From assembly GCF_004664715.2 (NCBI RefSeq), contig NC_051079.1, forward strand, positions 54,502,503-54,566,502: 64,000 nt of DNA, read 5' to 3'. Position 1 is the stretch's first letter, and the number at the start of each line of letters is the position of its first letter. The notes beneath the pieces were generated by a model. The model was not told the origin of the DNA and made no database searches. It worked only from the letters and a program-made list of their open reading frames with translations. A program made the position numbers and the translations under genes. Shown here piece after piece: positions 58,270 to 64,000 of this stretch. This DNA is from Peromyscus leucopus (lineage: Eukaryota > Chordata > Mammalia > Rodentia > Cricetidae).

Positions 58270-59500
58270 CAGACTCAGAGAAGCTAAGTAACAAGGAAGG
58301 CTAAAGGGGGGGGGCATGATCTCCCCGGAAAAGGGAAACAGATTTTGAGGGGTTTGCGGGTAGACTGGGGAATATGAAAAGTGAGGATGGGAATAGGAGG
58401 AAACAGGCAGGGGGTGGGAGGGATGGAGGGAGAGAGTACTGGGAGAGATGACTGGAATGGGATGGGGGGCACTTGGGGGGTAGTGCAGAAACCTAGAGCA
58501 ATGGGAACTCTCTGGAATCTACAAGAGTGACCCTAGTGAAGTCTCCTAGAAATGGGGGATACAGAGCCCAAAGTAGCCATCTTCTATAACCAGGCAAGGC
58601 TCCTAGCTGTAGGACTGGGCCACCCACCAAGCCACAAAACCTTCAACCTACAATCTGCCCTGCCTGCAAGATGTGCTAGGGTAATGGTGGCACAGACCTG
58701 TGGGAGTGGCAAACTAATGACTGGTCCAACTTGAGGCCCATGCTGAGAGGGAGCCCATGCCTAACACTGCGTGGATAGCCAGGAACCAGAGGCTGGTCAG
58801 CCCAGAAACCCAGGATAGAACCAAATATGACTGGCAAAAAAAAAAAAAAGTCAATAAAGTGATTCCTAATGATATTCTGCCATGCTCATAGATCGGGCCT
58901 AGCATAATCATCATCAGAGAGGCTTCTTCCAGTAACGGATAGGAGCAAATGCAGAGACCCACAGCCAAATATTAGGCAGAGTTCAGGGAGTCCAGTGGAA
59001 GAGGAGGGCAGAAGGATTTAGGATCCAGAATGGTCGAGGACACCACAAGAACACAGCACACAGAATCAACTAAGCAGGGCTCACAGGGGGTCACAGAGGC
59101 TGACGCAACAGTCACAGAGCCTGTATTGGTCTGAGCTAGGTCCTCTGCATGTACATTATGGTTGTATAGCTTGGTGTTCTTATGGGACTCCCAACAGAGG
59201 GAGTAGGGGTGCCTCGGACTCTTTTGCCTGCTCTTGGGACCCTTTTCCTCCTACTGGGTTACTGCATCCAGCCTTGGTATGAGGGTTTGCGCCTAGTGTT
59301 ATTGTAACTTATTAGGCCATGTTCAGTGGATATCCCTGGGAGGCCTGCTCTTATTTAAAGGCAAACAGGGGAGGAGTAGATCTGGGGGAGGAGGGATGGG
59401 AGAAGTGGAGGGAGGGGAAACTGCAGTGGGGACGTAATTATGAGACTTATAGAAAAAAAGAAGAAAATGAATAAATAATTTTAAAAAAAAAAAAAGAAAC
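58270..59500 (+). mobile_element. Lx-type LINE-1 3' end
   Basis: Long match to the rodent L1 3' UTR: GGAGAGATGACTGGAATGGG, GAAATGGGGGATACAGAGCC, GACTGGTCCAACTTGAGGCC, GATTCCTAATGATATTCTGC, GCAGAGACCCACAGCCAAAT, GTCCTCTGCATGTACATTAT, ending in a GGGAGGAGGG-type tract and an A-rich tail near 59480-59497. Two G-rich regions (58305-58480 and 59370-59420) could form quadruplexes. Confidence 0.88.
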
Positions 59501-60111
59501 CTAACAAACATCAGAGACTACTGACTGTCACTGAAACACTGGGAATGTGGGACACAGGCCATCCCATCTTCCTCAGTGTGTGTGACTCTTTCTCTGAGTG
59601 TGGAGACCCAACAGTCCACAGCCACAGTGGTCTCACAGCCAGAGGGTGGAGAGCCAGAAAGCAAGAGAGGCTGGAAAACAACTCACTCCCTAGTCTGTAA
59701 TCTGAACTTCGGGACGCAAGCCTAGACTTCCGAGGAAGTAATTCACCAAATCCTATGTCACTGACCTACATCTTAATGATCAACATTCTGTCCATCCACC
59801 TTGGCCTTCCCAGAAGACGCTCAGCAGGACACAAGAGAAAATTAAAGCAGAGTGGGGCAGCTCTTACTACAGATTCTAAAATCCCTTAAACTTCTTGGGC
59901 ATTTAAGTATGATCCTAGTATGCAATGTCTGGCAGGCCTCCAGGTGGATTCCTGCAAAGCTGTTCTTTGATTCTACAGCTTAAAATGGCAATGCTAAGTA
60001 CAAAGGACAGGCACCATTGTAACCTCCAACCTCAGGTATGCAGGGCTGTCTTGTGCCAATGAAATCTATGCCTCCCTATCACTCACCCTCCTTAGCCTCC
60101 CCCCTTTTTAA
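59501..60111. other. Unique DNA, no gene seen
   Basis: Non-repetitive GC-mixed DNA leading into the duplication. Confidence 0.45.
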
Positions 60112-60608
60112 CCCCCACCTCAGTCCACCAATACAAGGAACACAACCATGGGCGTGTACTGTGTCCTGATGGAGGTGAGTACTGACCCTTCAACTATGAG
60201 GTCACAGGTACTCCCTTCCTCACCATGACAGTTGCAAAAGGTCTTCTGTCCCCCAACCTCTAGCCTCTTCTGCTGCCTCATGGGCAGTACGGCCTCATCT
60301 GAAGTGTTTCAGAGAAAACAAGAAGCCAGGAGGCAGGGATTCCAGTCACATCCTGGCCTCACTCCATCCAAAAGTTCCCCCGGGAGTTCTCCCAGCTGCA
60401 GCAGCGCTGTTGAAGTGTCTCCTCTCCACTCAGCAGAGCAAGACCTATGGAGAGGCTTGTCATCCCAGCTCCACACTGCTTCTCAGGCATTCCCCACCCC
60501 CCAACACACACACACTTCCAGCCTTTTCTCTCTAACCCCAGCTTCTCCATCCAAGGGTTTACCTCAGCATTCACAAGCGCTCCCCACTCCCTCATAAGTT
60601 CTCCCAGG
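60112..60608. repeat. Direct duplication, copy 1
   Basis: Begins CCCCCACCTCAGTCCACC; matches copy 2 at 60680-61167 with a constant offset of 568 bp before a few small indels. Identity is high (single substitutions such as AAAAGG/AAAATG). Ends around CCCTCATAAGTTCTCCC. Confidence 0.95.
60124..60174 (+). other. Candidate mini-exon in duplication copy 1
   Basis: Acceptor CCCCACCTCAG, 51 nt, donor GAG/GTGAGT. Contains an ATG in strong Kozak context (ACAACCATGGGC), giving MGVYCVLME up to the donor. In frame 0 the differences from copy 2 are two silent and one replacement (T/A). No family recognised. Confidence 0.25.
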
Positions 60609-60679
60609 TGCCTGGTCACCTCTAGCTCTCTCCTCTTCCCATTCCAGAACCTCCTTTGAGCCATCTGCCCATTGGTCCA

Positions 60680-61167
60680 CCCCCACCTCAGTCCACAAAT
60701 ACAAGAAACACAGCCATGGGCGTGTACTGTGTCCTGATGGAGGTGAGTACTGACCCTTCAACTATGAGGTCACAGGTACTCCCTTCCTCACCATGACAGT
60801 TGCAAAATGTCTTCTGTCCCCCAACCTCTAGCCTCTTCTGCTGCCTCATGGGCAGTACGGCCTCATCTGAAGTGTTTCAGAGAAAACAAGAAGCCAGGAG
60901 GCAGGGATTCCAGTCACATCCTGGCCTCACTCCATCCAAAAGGTCCCCCGGGGAGTTCTCCCAGCTGCAGCTCTGTTGAAGTGTCTCCTCTCCACTCAGC
61001 AGAGCAAGACCTATGGAGAGGCTTGTCATCCCAGCTCCACACTACTTCTCAGGCATTCCCCCCCACACACACACTCTTCCAGCCTTTTCTCTCTAACCCC
61101 AGCTTCTCCATCCAAGGGTTTACCTCAGCATTCACAAGCGCTCCTCCCTCCCTCATAAGTTCTCCCC
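60680..61167. repeat. Direct duplication, copy 2
   Basis: Second copy; slightly shorter through small deletions (for example a GCAGC unit near 60970, and around the CA tract near 61064). Separated from copy 1 by about 71 unique bases. Confidence 0.95.
60692..60742 (+). other. Candidate mini-exon in duplication copy 2
   Basis: The same acceptor, Kozak ATG (ACAGCCATGGGC) and GTGAGT donor as copy 1, fully preserved. Confidence 0.25.
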
Positions 61168-63594
61168 CCCCATCGGCTCCACTCATTTCTCAACCCCTCC
61201 AAGTTGGTGCCCCCCCAAGAGGACTCCTCTCTACGTCCCCAGCCACCAGGCCAGTCACATGCCTGCTTGTCTCATTGTTTCCTTCTCTCATTTCAGAAGA
61301 CTTGAACACTGTGAACTACTTCACCTTTTCTTCAGGATCCTATCCCTCATGGCCTGGGGATATCTCTGCTCACCTTCAGACCCTCCGGGCCAGCTCTCCT
61401 GAGCTCCCCTTTAGGGGGTCCCTACTCGAGCACCAGCCTTTACACAAAGGAACTGATCTAAATTCAAACTTCAGTTCGCTTTCATTTTCATACCAGAAAC
61501 TCCCTTTCAAGGCCTTACCCACTACTATGGTGTGATTATGTTCCCCAGAGTACAGCTATGCTCAGAGTTCCTGTTCCGCTCCACGTCTCCGCAGAAAGGT
61601 TTCAGCAGCGCCCCATCTCAGCAGGACCAAGAACCAACCAGAATCTGCCTCTTCAAAGCACACAGCCCTCCTGATGCAGACCCCACCCACCCACCCTCCC
61701 CAAGCAGATCCTCCTTCCTGATGGTGTCCTCTTACAAAGTGGCATGTCAACAATGTCAACAAAGAAGTCTTTGGCACCAAAGACTTACCCCCTGCCTCCA
61801 CCCAACCCAACAAGGGCTGAGTTCTGCCAAATCTGTTTCCTCGACATGCATAAACTCTACCTCCATCTCCACTCCCTCCATCCTAAGCCAAATTAACCAC
61901 GACTTCGGTCATGTGGGCTCCCAAAAGCACCCTTAGATTTCCTGCATGCCCCACCCAGCAGCCAATCATGAGAACACTGCTGAAAACTCTTGTGTCACTT
62001 CACGTCATCCTTGGTGTGGCCCTGACCTCCGTTGGGGTCTCATTTACCTTGGGCCACCCTCTGGTGCCAGGGCATGGCACCCTGGGCTTCTTGGTACTGA
62101 GAATGGATTGCCTTGCTATAGGGGGCTTGGCATGATACATCAGGGCCACAACTTCGTGGAAACTTCCTGGAGGCAGGGCTGTTTCCAGAATCTTCAGCGA
62201 GAGTGAACATACTTCTGTTGAGGGGAACAGAGAGTCAACAGGGGTTCAGTGTGCTCAGCACTCAAACTGGTGCCAGCAAGGCTTGGGGGAATGGATACTA
62301 GATGGAGAAACTGAGGCAGAATCCCACGCAGGCAAGAACTGTCAATAAGAAAAGAAAAACAGACGACGAGTATCTCTACACCTTCAGCAGGTGCCCAGGT
62401 CCCTGTCACACCAAGTAGAAAGATCATAACTACAAATCTAGCCCAGGCCAGCTATAAACCGGGGCTGCTGTCAGTCATGGGCCCTAATGCTGATTTGCCA
62501 GGGAACAGAGTAGAAGGAAATACACAGAAACCACCAAGAGACCAGCGAACGTTGATAACTATGACACAGCTGAGCACTTTTACCTCCAGGCACAATTGGT
62601 ATGCCCTTGAATTGCACCTTTTACTCATATGCCCATCTGCTATTCACAGAAAGTTCCTCAATTCACCCAGAAAGTCCAGCTCCCCAAGGGCCCTGAAGCC
62701 ATCCTTCAGAACGGTGCCTGTCTGTCATCAGCTAGAGCTAATGACCATTCACCAAGCAGCGAGTCACCCTCTATGGGACCACATGGAAAGTATGCAATGT
62801 ATCTAGGCCACTGCAGATTTGGACCCGTGCACAGCCCTCCTCTCTTCCAGCAGCATGTGTCTCTCAGATCCCTTCACACAAGAGCACTGTGTCGTGCCTT
62901 AACCAGTCCTACGCATAGCGAGCCCTCACCCAGACAGCTGGGCACCGCCCAGCATAGAACACCAACTCTCTCACTGCAGGCCCTTCTCTTTCCTACATTT
63001 CTCAGCTTCTCACTGAAGCTGCCAGTCCCTTGGGGTCACCCATGTCCCTTCCCGATGCTAGAAAGTTATGACGCTTCTTACAGCATTACCCTGGGCTCAC
63101 ACTGCTAATACACATTCACACCCATTAAAGAAGCCAAAATGGAAATAACACAATGCTGGTGCTAGCCCCAAAGGACCCAGGTCTAGAATCTAGAAGTGAG
63201 AGAGGACCCCAAACAGCCCTGGTCTACTTCTTGTGAGAAACAAGAATCGCACCTGTTGAGTGACTTGCTCATCTGGAGAGCACATAAAATATCGGTCCTA
63301 AGAGCCCACAGCTAGTTAGCTGCAGTGGAAGGAGAGGAATCCAAATCACAGCTCTCCCCATCACATACCCTCAAGTTTTATATGGCACATAAAAGAAGTT
63401 CCATCCCTGGCATGGCTCAGAAATAATTATTCCATGTGTCTTCCTTTCCAGTCACATTCAAACACTTGCCAACAGACATTCACCCAGTTCTCTCTACATA
63501 CCAGGTACTTTAAAAACCGAACAAAAGTAACACTGAGCCAGCCAGCCACCTGGTGTTAGAGGGTGCACAATCCAGATCAAAAAGCAAGACATTT
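61168..63594. other. Unique C-rich DNA, no proven gene
   Basis: No repeats recognised up to a MIR-like trace at 63205-63345 on minus (GTTGAGTGACTTGCTCATCT, CCCACAGCTAGTTAGCTGC). A Ser/Pro-rich frame from inside the duplication (60807) stays open to 61535, and a hydrophobic frame lies at 61968-62135 (listed). Confidence 0.4.
61968..62135 (+). other. Short hydrophobic open frame, unverified
   Basis: From ATG at 61968: 55 residues starting MRTLLKTLVSLHVILGVALT, a stretch that could act as signal anchor or membrane span, then a Gly/Pro-containing loop and a TGA stop. An acceptor-like CCACCCAGCAG lies a few bases before. Another frame is also open over the same DNA (61946-62206), so coding status is doubtful. 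Confidence 0.15.
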
Positions 63595-63930
63595 TATCCA
63601 AGGTATCATTCAACAACTACATGCTACACACCACTGTAGGTGTCAGTGAAATGGGAAGCTACGAAGACCAGCCCCAGTCATCGCTGGGCTACCACCCCAG
63701 CACGGAAAATAGCACCAAAACAGGCAGATAAACAAAGAAGAGCGCAGGCACAGATCGCCAAAGCCACTGAGACAAAAAGATAGGGTGGGCTGAACCCTGT
63801 CTTCTCAGAAGTGTCATCATTGAGCGGTGTCTCTGAAGAGATGACTCTGTAAAGACACGGGAAAAGAGCTTTCCTGGAGCAAGGAGTGGGGTGGCCCTTA
63901 CACAGCTCTAGGGCCAAAGGAATAGGCAAC
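63595..63930 (+). mobile_element. Possible L2-like old repeat
   Basis: ACACACCACTGTAGGTGTCA, GTCTCTGAAGAG and CTTTCCTGGAGCAAGGAGTG with GGCCCTTACACAGC follow the loose order of mammalian L2-type consensus text. Very diverged. Confidence 0.35.
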
Positions 63931-64000
63931 CCAGGAGAGAAATAGTGTGGGATTGGGAGTTGTGCACCAGAATCATGCAGAGCCTTCTGGGGCCAGACAA

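Noticed and set aside
60807..61535. 242-residue Ser/Pro-rich frame
   Set aside because: It starts without context inside duplication copy 2, crosses a CA tract, and consists of C-rich composition. The equivalent frame in copy 1 is different in length, and small indels between copies are not multiples of three throughout. Kept only as context.

Overview
This is mammalian nuclear DNA from a muroid rodent, most likely a cricetid (hamster, deer mouse, vole or relative). It carries the rodent SINEs B1, B2, B3, B4 and ID, solo LTRs of the rodent MaLR (ORR1/MT) type, rodent Lx-type LINE-1 3' ends, one URR1 DNA transposon, and older mammalian repeats (MIR, L1M, L2-like). The wording of the best B1 copy (29.64-29.80 kb) and of the two class II LTRs at 7.66 and 28.0 kb is the variant I associate with cricetids rather than mouse or rat; that species call is recognition, not a search result.

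No intact protein-coding gene can be supported. Almost every open frame is a repeat or low-complexity artefact. The one clear gene relic is an intronless, broken KRAB zinc-finger copy at about 0.77-1.48 kb. There are no tRNA or rRNA genes (only tRNA-derived SINEs), no CRISPR, and no bacterial-type features.

Layout: 0-5.7 kb, L1 ends, the KRAB-ZNF relic, B2/B3 SINEs and two MaLR LTRs. 5.7-9.5 kb, unique DNA, then an old L1 3' end split by a class II LTR with a perfect 6-bp target duplication. 9.5-18.5 kb, unique AT-rich DNA with scattered SINEs, microsatellites and MaLR LTRs. 19-22.3 kb, L1 ORF2 pieces, B1, B2, URR1. 22.3-25.3 kb, a 3-kb stretch with no young repeat. 25.3-36 kb, ID, MIR and many LTRs, including an inverted pair of one LTR family and an LTR that has absorbed B1 sequence. 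36-39 kb, mostly unique. 39.3-41.7 kb, an old L1 ORF2 split by B3, B1 and two ID insertions. 42.2-45.4 kb, a complete but non-coding class II provirus with two LTRs, primer-binding site, polypurine tract and a 6-bp target duplication. 46.7-47.9 kb, L1M. 49-56.6 kb, B4, microsatellites and unique DNA. 56.6-64 kb, the most gene-like, least repetitive part apart from an Lx 3' end at 58.3-59.5 kb: it holds a candidate membrane-segment exon on the minus strand and a ~490-bp direct duplication carrying a Kozak-ATG/splice-donor mini-exon.

The window reads as intergenic or intronic DNA built by layers of retrotransposition. The best leads for something undescribed are the compact provirus, the duplicated mini-exon, the minus-strand candidate exon pair and the repeat-poor block. 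Family names come from recognised sequence patterns; RepeatMasker against rodent libraries would settle subfamilies and edges.
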